This document shows positions 12,238 through 22,899 of a stretch of DNA of 64,000 nt, piece by piece. The notes under the pieces are model-generated. The model saw nothing but the letters and a program-made list of their open reading frames with translations, did not search any database and had not been told where the DNA came from. A program made the position numbers and the translations under genes. This DNA is from Lunularia cruciata (Eukaryota > Streptophyta > Marchantiopsida > Lunulariales > Lunulariaceae): NCBI GenBank assembly GCA_948567375.1, contig OX419758.1, positions 1,741,001-1,805,000 of the forward strand. The letters run 5' to 3'. Each line of letters begins with the position of its first letter. The first letter of the stretch is position 1.

Positions 12238-13925
12238 ATGAATTCTTAGTCAATTAGACCACAAAGAGCATGATCATTCAATACCTTATGCTAGTAGATA
12301 GATGGTCTCAACAAAGAAGAACTATTCAATCATGGAAAGGTAAGGGCTGGCAATGATTTTTGGTCTCAAGAAGCTTTGACACTATTTGATTAGAAGGAAG
12401 TACACCATTGTCACAAATCACAAGACTTTGAAATAAATCTTCAACAAGGAAAATGTAGAAGGGATGTTAGCAAGGTGGCTGATACTCTTGCCTAATTATG
12501 ATTACACCATTGAAGATAGACAAAGAGAGAAATATGCAAATGTTGATTTATGATCTAAGGACTATGATCATGATTAAGATGAGCAAATAGACGATTCCTT
12601 CTCAAATAAGGAGCTCATGAAAATCTTAATCACTCAAGAGGTTCCAATGGAATACATGAAAATTGTGAATTTTTTTACAAGAAGTAATTACCTTGATGGA
12701 ATGCATCTTAGGGAGAGAAACACCCTTGCAATAAGATCTAGACCTTACATAATGTTGGAGAATATTCATTTTCATCAAGGATTAGATGGTCTACTTCAAA
12801 GAGTAGTGAGTAAGGAGGAATCTATCCTACTCATGAAGGAGTTTCATGATTTTTTGGTATGTGGGGACACTTTGCAAGAAAGGTGACCATCTTCAAGATT
12901 CTGGATTTATCAAAATTCCTAAGTCAAGAAGTCTACCACTACTCCACCTCTTAGATCAATTTTATTACTAAGACCTTTTGAGAATGGAGAACAGACTTTG
13001 GAGGTCGCCTCAATAGAATCCCAAGAAGAGTCAATACATTATGGTATTCATTAATCACCTTACCAAGGGAGTTGAGGCTAGACCATTGAGAGGCAAGAAT
13101 GAAGATGAAGTAGGTAGATGTTTTTATGAACCACATCATCACTAGGTTTTGGTGCCCTTTGGAGTTGGTTTTTGATAGAGGAGGAGAGTTTATAGAAATT
13201 ATTATTATAGCTATGCTATGATATTTCTCCATCACACATAGAGTGACTATCTCCTATAAGCCAAAATCCAATGGCTTGGCAAAGAGAACCAATCAAACCT
13301 TGTGCATGTTGGCCAAAGATGCAAAAATGCAAGGGGGAAAACATCATTAGGACAAGAGGATTTTTGTGGCTTTATGGATGTTTAAAAAAACCATAAAAAC
13401 ATCCATCGGATGTTTCCATTTCATTGGTATATGGCATTGAGTCTACTTTACCTATTCATATATCTAATTGATATATAATTGATATATTGATATTGATATA
13501 TCTAATTTTCAAAGAATTCATAAGAAATTGAAGAAGGCACAAGGAGGTGATGTAGAGAAGTTAAGGAAGGAGTAGCTTATGACATTGGAAGAGGCAAGAG
13601 TAATTGCTATGGTTCAAGTGGAGCAAGTCTAAAGGAAAAAAAAAAGAGTTGTGATAAGAGGCAAGGCAAGTAAAGGTGGAGCTCTTCAAGGAGGGTGACT
13701 AGGTAATGTTGTTTGATTTCATTTGATTCAAGGGAGTGCAAAAAAAGATCTTGCCTAAATACTTTCTACTTTTTCATAATGGAGATGGTGTGGGGCAATT
13801 ACACTTATGGTCTCAAGGAGTTGACAGGAAGCTACTTTGATAGGATTAACCATGATAAGTTGAAGTTCTATCATAGAAGGCAAAGGAGCATTCACTCAAA
13901 GGACAAAGTGAGATTTTAGTTTGGG
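12238..13925 (+). pseudogene. Element G2 (Ty3/gypsy), RNase H and integrase, right part
   Basis: This resumes the G2 pol interrupted by G1. RNase H is read around 12260-12560 (LDHKEHDHSIPYASR, then TNHK). The integrase zinc finger is read around 12800-12900 (LMKEFHDF). The integrase core is at 13030-13370 (FINHLTKGVEARPL, LVFDRGGEF, PKSNGLAKRTNQT). The C-terminal domain runs to 13919 (YGLKELTGSYFDRINHDKL). Stops are frequent. A purine-rich TTTGGGGGTAAA tract follows, then the probable 3' LTR. Confidence 0.75.
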
Positions 13926-13931
13926 GGTAAA

Positions 13932-14640
13932 TGTAACACGCATTGATGCATGTATGCTCTATAGGAATATTAAGTTTTGCATTGCAAGTACAAGTGTACA
14001 AATATTATCTATATGGAATTTAGTTAAACTCCAACATTGGTTAAGATTAGCTAGAGTTAGTCCTAGCCAAGATAAAGGCTAGGACATCTTCACCCTATTC
14101 TAAAGGAAGAGAAAAGAGTGAGCACCACTCTTTTGTCTTCTAGTGTATTGACTTTGAGGAAAAATTTGAGAGCTCTTGGGCCCATAAGCCTTGTTAGTGT
14201 TGACTTTTTCTATAGTGTAAGGATAAACCATAAAAAAAACCCTTGACTTAATTGGTAGATGAGGATAAGATCATATATTGATAGGGTTATCACCATGTGC
14301 ATGGATATTCCTTTAGATTTGTTGACTTTATTTGACTTTTGACTTAGTAATAGTTATTGAGTTGAGTTACTCCAATAATTAATAACTTTGGTGTGTAAAT
14401 TTTTCTTTAGTATATAAGTTACAAGAGGAGGTATGCATCATCCTTTCATTTTCAACTATCTCTCCCTTTGAGTTCTCTAGTGAGCAATGTCTTGCATCTT
14501 GGAGTTCTAGCCTTGGAAGATGTGTGATGGAGTTGGGGTTCCTTGACTTCTTAGTCCATGGTGTGCTACCATAATAGCCATCAAACGTTCAAGTTTAGTG
14601 AGAGATAGGTTGGCTCACAAAGAAAAGTGTGCTCATAGGC
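13932..14640 (+). repeat. G2 3' LTR (approximate end)
   Basis: It starts TGTAACACGCATTG directly after a polypurine tract and the integrase C-terminus. The end is not defined because no 5' LTR partner is visible in the window. Confidence 0.45.
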
Positions 14641-17077
14641 AAATGGGTAAATGAGAGGGACTTCAATCCAAAGACATCTATACAAAATGATATTTGGCTT
14701 GGAAGCACTTTGCACAACAATCAAAACTCAGATGGATGATGCTCCAATTGCATTTCTTTTTGGAGCAAACACATGGCAAGCACCATACACCAATTTGAAT
14801 ATGCCACCAACAAATTCAAGGACTACCATTCCAATTCAAGAAGCCCAATTCCAAATTGCCCCAACGCCCACATTGAAACCCAGACCATGTGGGAAAGTGA
14901 TGTTTTGCATGTGTGAGAAGTACTGAATATTGAATGAGTGACAAAGAAGAAGGATGACCTAACCAATTTTTGACTGAGGAATGACTGAAGACTAGCTTAT
15001 AAAAAAAGTGGGGAATAGCAAAAATGCAAAATGAAAAAATAGCAATTGCAATGACCAAAATATTCCCCACTTTTGCATTATATGTGATTGTTAAAGCATA
15101 GCTAGACCTCAAATTTGATCATTTGCTGTTGTAGTTTTCTAGTTTTTGAAGCCAAACCAACCTTCACTTTTGTTCCTTAGGATTTGAAGAATGGTTTTCA
15201 TTCAGAAACCCATAAGGAGACCTCCCAAGCCATCTTCCAAAACACAACATTGTATGCTTGGATGGTGTACTATTGGAGTGGTTGATTCAAAGCAAGCATA
15301 TGGGGTTTTCTTGCTTTGGGATTGGGATGCAACAGATTTTGAAATCATCCATGAGATGACGAATAGAAAAGAAAGGAACAGTTAGGACCTAAGAGCGAAC
15401 CCCATGGGTTGGACAAAGGAGCATTAGAAGAATATCCTTAATCCACATGTAGGCCCTTTGGGAGCAGTAACAATTGATACCAAGTTCTATGATCAAGAAC
15501 TAAGCAAGGAGATCAAGGATACCTTCAAGGAACCTTGCAACCTCAAAATTGGTTGGCAGGTTCTCAGCTATAAGGACCGAGCTCAATGAGCAATTATAGA
15601 AGCAAATATGAAGTTTTTCCATGACAAATCACAACTTACTTAACAAATACCCAAGTAGTCTTCTTCCACAAGATGTATAAGGGCAAACTTGTGAACTGGG
15701 CTTGCTACTTATGTTCTACTTATAGGCCCAAACCGTTCATCTAGACTTCTTGAAGGAAAGAGGAGCCACTTACATAGCCCCATTTGCAATCCATTTCTAT
15801 ATGGGTCTCAATTTGTTAAATGAGGAGTGCAAGAGATTTCCAAGTCACTATCTTGCTATGGATTACTTTGCTTCCTAGCCAAAGTGGAAGTCAATGATCA
15901 AGAAAAATATGGGAAGCAGATGAAAAATTTGCCATGATAGGCAAGTTTGTGCCTATGCATGAATAGGTGGTGATTACCAAGGCAAAGAAGAAATGAGCAC
16001 CACCGAGCCACACCACCACACCAACCAAGAAGTGGGCAAAGAAGAACTTCAAACACCAAAGAAGGAGAAGTTGGTTTGGAGGAAGAGATTGAGGAAGAGG
16101 AAGAAGGTTCCTTCATTCTGTAGCTTAAGGAGTAGGACCAAGAAGAAAAGTAACAGTTTGAAGACACCTGATCTGCCCCCAAACCACCAATGACTAAAGA
16201 GGTTGAAGAAGCATAAGATGGAGGTGAGGAGGTGGATGATGTGCAAGACTAGGCAACCAGACCAGAACTAGAACCCCTCAGAGGTCCACTCCTCAATCCC
16301 CATCTCCAAAAAAGAAGGTTAGGCACTTGGAGAAGGAGAGAACCTTTGGTCCAAAGTTCAAGACATCATTCAACCCAAAGACAAGGATGAGTCTAAACAT
16401 GAAGTAGAGGTCGATGTTGAGGCAGAGGAGGATCCAGTGCAGAGCATAGAGAAAGTGGAAGTCCTTGTCTTGCAAGAGAAGGAGGGAAGGATTGAGCCAA
16501 ACCACCAACAACCAAGTTTTGGAGGGGCCCCACTTTGTTATTCATTAAGTGGGGGCGGTTTTGCAGTTGATGGAACTCTTGCTACCACAATACCAATAGG
16601 AGTGTCCACTGGTTATAGATTATACTACCTTGGCGCAGAGGATGTACAAGGACATTTACTTGAGGAAGGCCCAAGAAAGCAAGCTATAGGAGGAAGTTAC
16701 CCAAAGCCAATATTGCTACAAGGAGGAAGCAAAGAATGTAAACTCCTTGGTGCAAGAGTTGTTGAAGAGAAGAAGCAGAAGCAGAATGCCTCTCTTGCCT
16801 CTACTCACCAAAGTGAGGAGAAGGAACTGGGCAAGGTAAAGCTTGAGTTGGGAAAGTTGAGGATGGAGAAGAAGGAGAAGGAGCTCAACTACAAGGATCA
16901 GCTCTGAGACAAGGAGGTGCAGAGGCTACTTGTAGAGCTAAACAACACCAAGGTCAAGAATGAAACTTTGGATCCCCATATGCTTGAGTATTGGAACAAG
17001 GTAGAAGCCCAGTTGGACACCCAAGCAAAGGAGCTAGCAATGGCAATTGAGAAGAATGGAGACAAAGAAGGAGGAAC

Positions 17078-17125
17078 TACAATAAGTAGAAGAAGTCCAT
17101 GGATGGACTTCTTCTACTTATTGTA
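17078..17125. repeat. Near-perfect palindrome, 23-bp arms
   Basis: Arms 17078-17100 and 17103-17125 are exactly complementary and separated by GG. It sits immediately left of an inverted fragment of the X LTR end. Confidence 0.9.
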
Positions 17126-17130
17126 TTGGA

Positions 17131-17225
17131 TGGATGATAGTAAAGTGTTAAGATCAAATGGATCCCATGATGATACAAGTCAGAAATGGGTACAAGTGAA
17201 TGGAAAGTGTCACAAGATTCAATTT
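17131..17225 (-). repeat. Inverted fragment of X LTR end
   Basis: The reverse complement of this segment matches 18460-18553 closely over about 90 bp, for example the shared words AAATGGATCCCATGA and GAATGGAAAGTGTCACAAG. The pair brackets about 1.3 kb. Confidence 0.75.
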
Positions 17226-17310
17226 TTCGTGGAGATGCTACCAGAGGAAGCTAAAGGGAGAGCTACAAATTGCAAGATCCATCAATTGAGGTTTAGGTAC
17301 AGAACCTGAA

Positions 17311-18459
17311 AGGAAGAACCTACAAGGAAGAGCAGATGGACCAGCTTGCTCTTTGGCTTTGAGGTCATGCCAAATTGGAAGTTCAGCAGACTGAAAGACT
17401 CTTACATTTTGAAGGTAGTTGACTATCAAGAATGCACCAAAGGAAGTCCTTCAACAACTGAAAGGTAAAGGATGTTCTTCCCAACAAAGCTTGGAGCCAA
17501 AGATAGCTGAAGTACCAGATGGAACCATCATACTAGATTAGTGTACATTATTTCATCTTTTCCCTCAATTATACATGGTCTCTATGAGCTACTTGCAAGA
17601 ACTCCCAACCCATCCTCTTCGATGTGCAAGTTCTTCATAAGTTTGTAATTAAGGAACAAGTGTTCCTAAATTACATTCCAAAGGCTTTGGCCTGGTGGAA
17701 TTTTTGGGGCAAATGTCATTTGGCCAAGTTTCTGGACACAGAACCCTTTGTTGTGGTAGCTTAGGTAGACATTCATTACTTGCAGTGCATGCAATGGGGA
17801 AATATTGGCAGCTTCCCTCACACATTTGTCAGATGCTTAAATTAGACAGTTAGAGCAGGATAGGAGAGAAATTAAGACCATAGTTGGTGGTGGCAGAGTA
17901 GTTAGGTTTGGTGAGGAACAAGCTTAGCCATTTGTGATCCTTTGGGGAAAATTGGAGTAGTAGTATGGAATTGTACACAAGGCTTTGTCCCAATAATGAA
18001 CAAGTTAACTTTTCCATATAACTTTGTATCACACAAAAGTCCAGTCTGGTCAATGTATATTTCACCTAGTGTCTGGCTTTGAATGCCCATGCTAGTGTAG
18101 AGAGGTGTGAATATTGCTGAAGGATTGCAGTTTTTGAATCTAGGAGGAAGGTTTGTGTAGAGTGGCCCAATGATGGATTTGATTAGTCCTAAGTGCCATC
18201 AGTAACATGAAACCAAAATTTAGAGAAATTTTCTTGCAAATCAAGTTCCATTGGTGGTGTGCCTTTGGAGAAGATACATGTTATTGAGGTTGGTGGCTTT
18301 GGGACAAAGTGAACCATCACATTTAGTGAAACTTTGATTAGAAATAGTTTTGAGAAGGATTTTGGATATTTGTAGATTTTTGTAGAGAGCCACAATGGAT
18401 TCATGTACCCTCATACTGGGAGTGGTTTCTGCCTAAGAAGTTAAACAGAAAAAAAAAAA
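17311..18459 (+). other. X-derived sequence between inverted LTR-end fragments
   Basis: Degenerate sequence with no readable domain. The right part, from about 18180, probably belongs to the LTR that ends at 18572. It includes GGGAGTGGTTTCTGCC at about 18418-18433 and an A-rich tract near 18448-18466. Confidence 0.4.
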
Positions 18460-18572
18460 AAAAATCTTGTGACACTTTCCATTCGCTTTTTCCCATTTCT
18501 GACTTGTATCGTCATGGGATCCATTTGATCTTACCATTTTACTATCATTACATTGATGTTGGGTGTTACAGA
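18460..18572 (+). repeat. Internal X LTR end
   Basis: Ends ...TGTTGGGTGTTACA. It aligns with the X LTR terminus at 50091 read on the minus strand, including TTGTGACA and TACTATNAT-type words. X-like coding sequence resumes right after it, so this is an LTR inside an X copy, either a solo insertion or a rearrangement. Confidence 0.5.
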
Positions 18573-19970
18573 TGAACACAAGGAGAACTTGTAGATCCTT
18601 TGTGTGCAAGTTAGACAAGCAATGGATATGGAGATGCAATACATTTATAATACTTTGGACAAAGAGAAAATGAGGGTTTTACTATTGTAGAGGATGCCAC
18701 TATTTGCATGAAAAATCAAGTAGAGAAGTTTGCCCTGACCCAAGCTCATCAAACAAAGCTTAGTGAGCCTGAAGTTAGAAATATATGCATTGGAGGCAAA
18801 GGTTTACTTTGATGAGCAATTAAACAAGTTGTTGATCAAATAATGAAGCATATCAAGACCAAGTTCCAAGATGTCTTACCTATCATACAAAAGAATCAAA
18901 TCTATCCGCTTATCAAGATATGCAAAGGCAAAAGCAAAGGCAAAAGCAGCTCAACACAATAATTACTATTTTTGCATTGTGTATATATGTATATAACAAA
19001 GGTGTCCTACCTTCACATCATTGGGGTGGAGACATCAATTATCATAGTGGTGGCATCATCGCAGTAATCCTTTTTGTACCCAATCATTTTTACATACCTT
19101 TTGCATGGTAATGCCCATACATAGTAGAAAAATTTTGTAGTACCACAACAGCGGGATCATTGTCTAGAGACTGAGTTGGAATAAAACAACAAGCAGGGTG
19201 TGCAGTAGGAGCATAGCCATGCAGGCCATGCTGTCACAAAATTTAATTATGAAGATAAGGCAATTAAAATAGTACTAGCATTGATTGGAGTTGAGTTAAT
19301 TAGGGGCTTTTTCTTTGCATCTAGCCATTGGATTCACCCCATCATTTTTTAGCATAAGGATAAGGGGATTAGCTGCAAAGTAATCCCAGTTCATACTTTC
19401 AACCTTTTGTCCAATTTTGTGTATGCTTAGTCTATGGGTCTTTCTGTGCATGAATTGGATTTTGTCCTCTGAAGTGGATGCATGAGGACCAGAGTTCTCA
19501 GAGTATCATTGTCAGTGCTATGCCTGTTTTGTGATTATGGATCAAGTAGTTGTAAGGAACTCAAAGTAGGAATACAAGTACAAGTGTGCATGAGTGCATT
19601 TGTGCCTCATTGGGGTGTTGGATCCCTGGGCTTCTGAAGGCTCAGGGCAGTACGTTGAAGAGAGTAGATAATAGAGAACTAGGAATATCATGAAATATCA
19701 CGTATGACAAAATGTCTAGTATGTAATGAACCTATAATGTCCTTGAAATGATGCATTCAAGGAAGGGTAGAACGCAATCCCAAGAGTTGTATTACATAGA
19801 GCATAGGTAACTGTAACTGGAAGGTAAAGACCATGGCGCTTATTGACCTTCAGAGCGAATTGAACTATTACTTTAGGGAGCAAACTTCGGCTAGATTTTT
19901 CGTGAGAATGATTATAATTTTTCTTTTTTATAATGTGTCACTTTTGGATGATACTATATTTTTCTTAGAA
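18573..19970 (+). pseudogene. Element X copy 3, distal internal region
   Basis: The first 400 bp can be read as a Lys/Glu/Gln-rich, helix-like sequence with stops (for example VEKFALTQAHQTKLSEPEV near 18730). Low-complexity CAAAGGCAAAAG repeats occur near 18925-18950. The rest (19110-19960) has no readable domain. Confidence 0.4.
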
Positions 19971-20162
19971 CAGTTCCTATCCAAGAAGTTAAACAATGAA
20001 TAAAAAAATTAAAATTTATTTTCTTTTCAATTCTAGTTAGTCTTTTCCGTATCTATTCTATCCTATTCTTATCGTTTATCATTTTCAACCCGTATCTATT
20101 CTACCCTATTCTTATCGGTTATCTTATTAGTATTATTAGTAAGTAAACATTGGGTTGTCACA
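19971..20162 (+). repeat. Element X copy 3, 3' LTR end
   Basis: Contains CCAAGAAGTTAAACA, as in the other X LTRs, and ends CATTGGGTTGTCACA at 20162. Two tandem 43-bp units begin at 20047 and 20090 (CCGTATCTATTCT...). This is the right edge of the 17-kb retrotransposon nest. Confidence 0.6.
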
Positions 20163-22680
20163 ATATATTGCAACATGCATCTTAAAACAATATACAGATG
20201 AAGGAAGAAAAAATGATCGGTCACCGTAAGCGTCCACAACTTCATATGGGCCTAACGCAATGCCGAAGTAGTTGGGAGAATGCAAGTACAAGGGCCCCTT
20301 GTACCGAGTTTCCCACTGACGCACAAGCAATTTCATTGGTCCCTAATGCAGTGGAGATGTTCGATGTAGATGGGGAATGCCAATACTACTCATTCTAATG
20401 TGTTCAAAATCTCATGACTGCTAAGGCACATTCAGTTGCTTCAAAAAATGTAGTTTAAAAATTATAACGTGCGAAGTAAGAAAGCAATGCAACTTGTGCG
20501 GAAACCAGCAAGGCAATGGAGTTTCTATAAAGCCGATCATAATTTGGTGAAAACTGCAAGGAAATGGACACAAAATTATCGAATAAGCACGAGTAAGGAA
20601 AAGATGTAGAATCGTGAGCACGAGTAAGGTAAAGAATCGAGACGCATCTTGGTAATACCTGAAAGAAAACGTTGATTGATAGTGAAGGAAGCAAACACAG
20701 CAGAATTACCCGATGCCAATGAGAAAGGCAGAAGGAAAGGAACTCAAGCAGAAGGAAAGGCTCGTGAAAAGTACTAAGCAGAGAGGAGAAAGATCATTGA
20801 AGAACAGGAAGGTGTATTGGGATTCTAGATAGTTCAATTCAATAATCAAGCTGCTTCGAGTGGACATTATCCCCTAACTACACAAACCTACACAGATTTG
20901 TAAAATACATTATGATTGATAATATACAAGTAACAACACCGTAGGCGATCTTAACAGAGCTTGGCTCATCTGGTCAAATGGTTTCTTTCTTTGCCAAATG
21001 TTAACGGGATTGAGAAGCAAGTAGCAACACCGTAGGCGATCTTGACAGAGGTTATTCTGGGAATCCAACCGTAGATTATGTGTGATATATATTAACTAGC
21101 AGATCTTCTCCGATGACTCGTGTGAACTACAGAATACTTGTGTGAATTTGATGACTGACTCTTATCGTCCTTGCCCTTTAATCTTTGATGCGATATGCTA
21201 AATTATTGATATTTCCTGCGTTGTGGGGTCCGGTAAGCGTTTTACTATGGTGCTTGCGGCAGCTGATGATGGGAAGAAGTGAGAACTTAAGCCAATCTTG
21301 CCAAACGTTATGTATAAGGAGGTAAAGAATTCCGGGCAAAGGCCATTACAAGGAATCTATCAAATCTGGTATTTGCAGTAGGTTTGCAAAGTATGAGCGT
21401 GAAGCATGACTGTTTTAATTTTCCAGCAACATCATGGAAGGTTGCAAAATCCTATACATATTGACCTTAAGTCATGTGCATGTGATTCGTATCATCTGAG
21501 ACAGCGACTAAGGTCGAAACTACAAATCCAAAAATAGAAGAGTCCAGTACAGGTGAGCTAGTTGAGTAGTCCAGGACCTGGGAAGTTGTGCTAGTAAGTT
21601 CTTCTAGGAGGTTCTGTTTTGCACTTCGTTTTGCAATTCGATTTGCAATTTCGGAATTTTTCAATTCGACCAGATTTTCGCAGTGGATATGGATATTGCA
21701 ATCTGTCTTTTGGATCTTAAGTCGATTGTGGAGTGTTTTTAAGATTGTACAATTAGATCAAAAGAAAAAATGCCATTATACAGAACAGAACTGAACTGAA
21801 ATCAGGCTAATATACCTATGAATCGTGTCAGATGTGAAGTTGTAAAGCGGGATAACGTTGGGTGTTTAGCGGGAGGTCGTTACGATTGACAGAGACAAAG
21901 GGATGAATAATAGTCACCCTTCTTGATCCCTTGTAGTCCAGTATAAATACAGATGGTTAGCTGCACTGTTCCTTATCTGCTCCTTTCTTGTGCAAGCCGT
22001 GATAAATGGTGCAAGGAACTACCAATTGTATGAATAGAGGTACTTCACAATTCCAGTCACGTCAATACTACAGGGTATGAAACACATATAAGATTTTGCT
22101 TCCACACCAAGAGAGGTCTGGGCTAATCTCAGGAGTTGACTGATGATCATCGACGTGACGAGATTTAGATGTTGTAGACCACCTCTGGCATCCGAATGAG
22201 TTTGATGTGATGACTCAGATGTTGAAGGTATGAAATAGTGCTAGTTTTGTCCGTAGGTTTGGTGACCAAATTCTGGACGATTTACATTCAATAACCAAGA
22301 TTTTAAGTCATATGCTACGATATATGAGATGACTAAAAACACGATCAGCAATAAGGATTTCTGTCAATATAAATGCAATATATCGTGTAATAGACAGTAA
22401 GCGGGAAATTTCTGTCTTATATTCTTGTTGAGATAGGTTTAATAATGAAATTCTTGACAATATAGCAAAGCAGATTGGTATTATTAACGTAAACTCAAAT
22501 CTCTCAAATTCGTTCTTGACATCTGCTCTAGAATCTCTAAGACTTATGATCATTGGCGTTTCTCATCCAGTAGATTACTAGTCTACGTGACTAGCTATGT
22601 CCTGTCATGTACACAGGAATGCTTGCCATATTATTGACAAAAGGGTACTAGGTGTACTAATTTAGAGCATGACTAAGATA
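20163..22680. other. Intergenic region 3' of FRO-A, no gene recognised
   Basis: Only short ORFs without recognisable content. Small direct repeats are present: CAACACCGTAGGCGATCTT near 20935 and again near 21026, and CACGAGTAAGG twice near 20590 and 20620. A TATA-like TATAAATAC occurs near 21942 with nothing recognisable after it. Confidence 0.5.
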
Positions 22681-22827
22681 CCTTGATCGCTCACACCTCT
22701 ACAATAGTCATACAGTCCTGAGGTGTCGACGTCCTAAATCACAAAGGTAATCTAGAGCTCGAAGCTGACAGAATGATAGTGGAATACCACGGTAGATTGG
22801 GAAGACTGTGATTCTTGCACTGTGATG
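22681..22827 (-). repeat. Tandem duplicate of the FRO-A stop-codon region
   Basis: A roughly 147-bp unit repeated head-to-tail with 22828-22975. The intact unit carries the last ~25 codons and 3' flank of FRO-A. This extra unit holds a decayed copy of the same coding end, including AGCTTCGAGCTCTAG on the minus strand. About 4 nt are lost from its coding part, so it is out of frame. Confidence 0.85.
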
Positions 22828-22899
22828 CCTTGATTGCTCACACGTCTACAATAATCGTACAAGTCCGGAGATGTGGACGTTATAAATTACAAAGGTAAT

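Larger units (their letters stand above)
14641..17310 (+). pseudogene. Element X copy 3, degenerate gag-like coding region
   Basis: Plus-strand homologue of X copies 1 and 2. It reads FIQKPIRRPPKPSSKTQ (about 15190), FYDQELSKEIKDTFKEP (about 15485), YKGKLVNWACYLCSTYRP (about 15680), then GATYIAPFAIHFYMGLN and KRFPSHYLAMDYF (about 15770-15870). The last two match GATYLTPFTIHYYMGIN and KRFPTHFHHVGYF of copy 2. A highly charged segment with KR and EEE runs follows (16000-16440). An open stretch at 16437-16907 and 16917-17309 is rich in Lys, Glu and Leu and coiled-coil-like. No pol domain follows. The family is not one I can name. Confidence 0.55.

Noticed and set aside
17131-18553. Calling this a DNA transposon with 90-bp terminal inverted repeats
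   Set aside because: The right arm ends within the X LTR terminus and no target-site duplication or transposase is visible, so an inverted LTR fragment is the simpler reading.
2780-20162. Interpreting the region as a gene cluster of novel host genes
   Set aside because: LTR pairs, primer site, RT, RNase H, integrase and chromodomain motifs identify it as nested retrotransposons, and all frames are broken.
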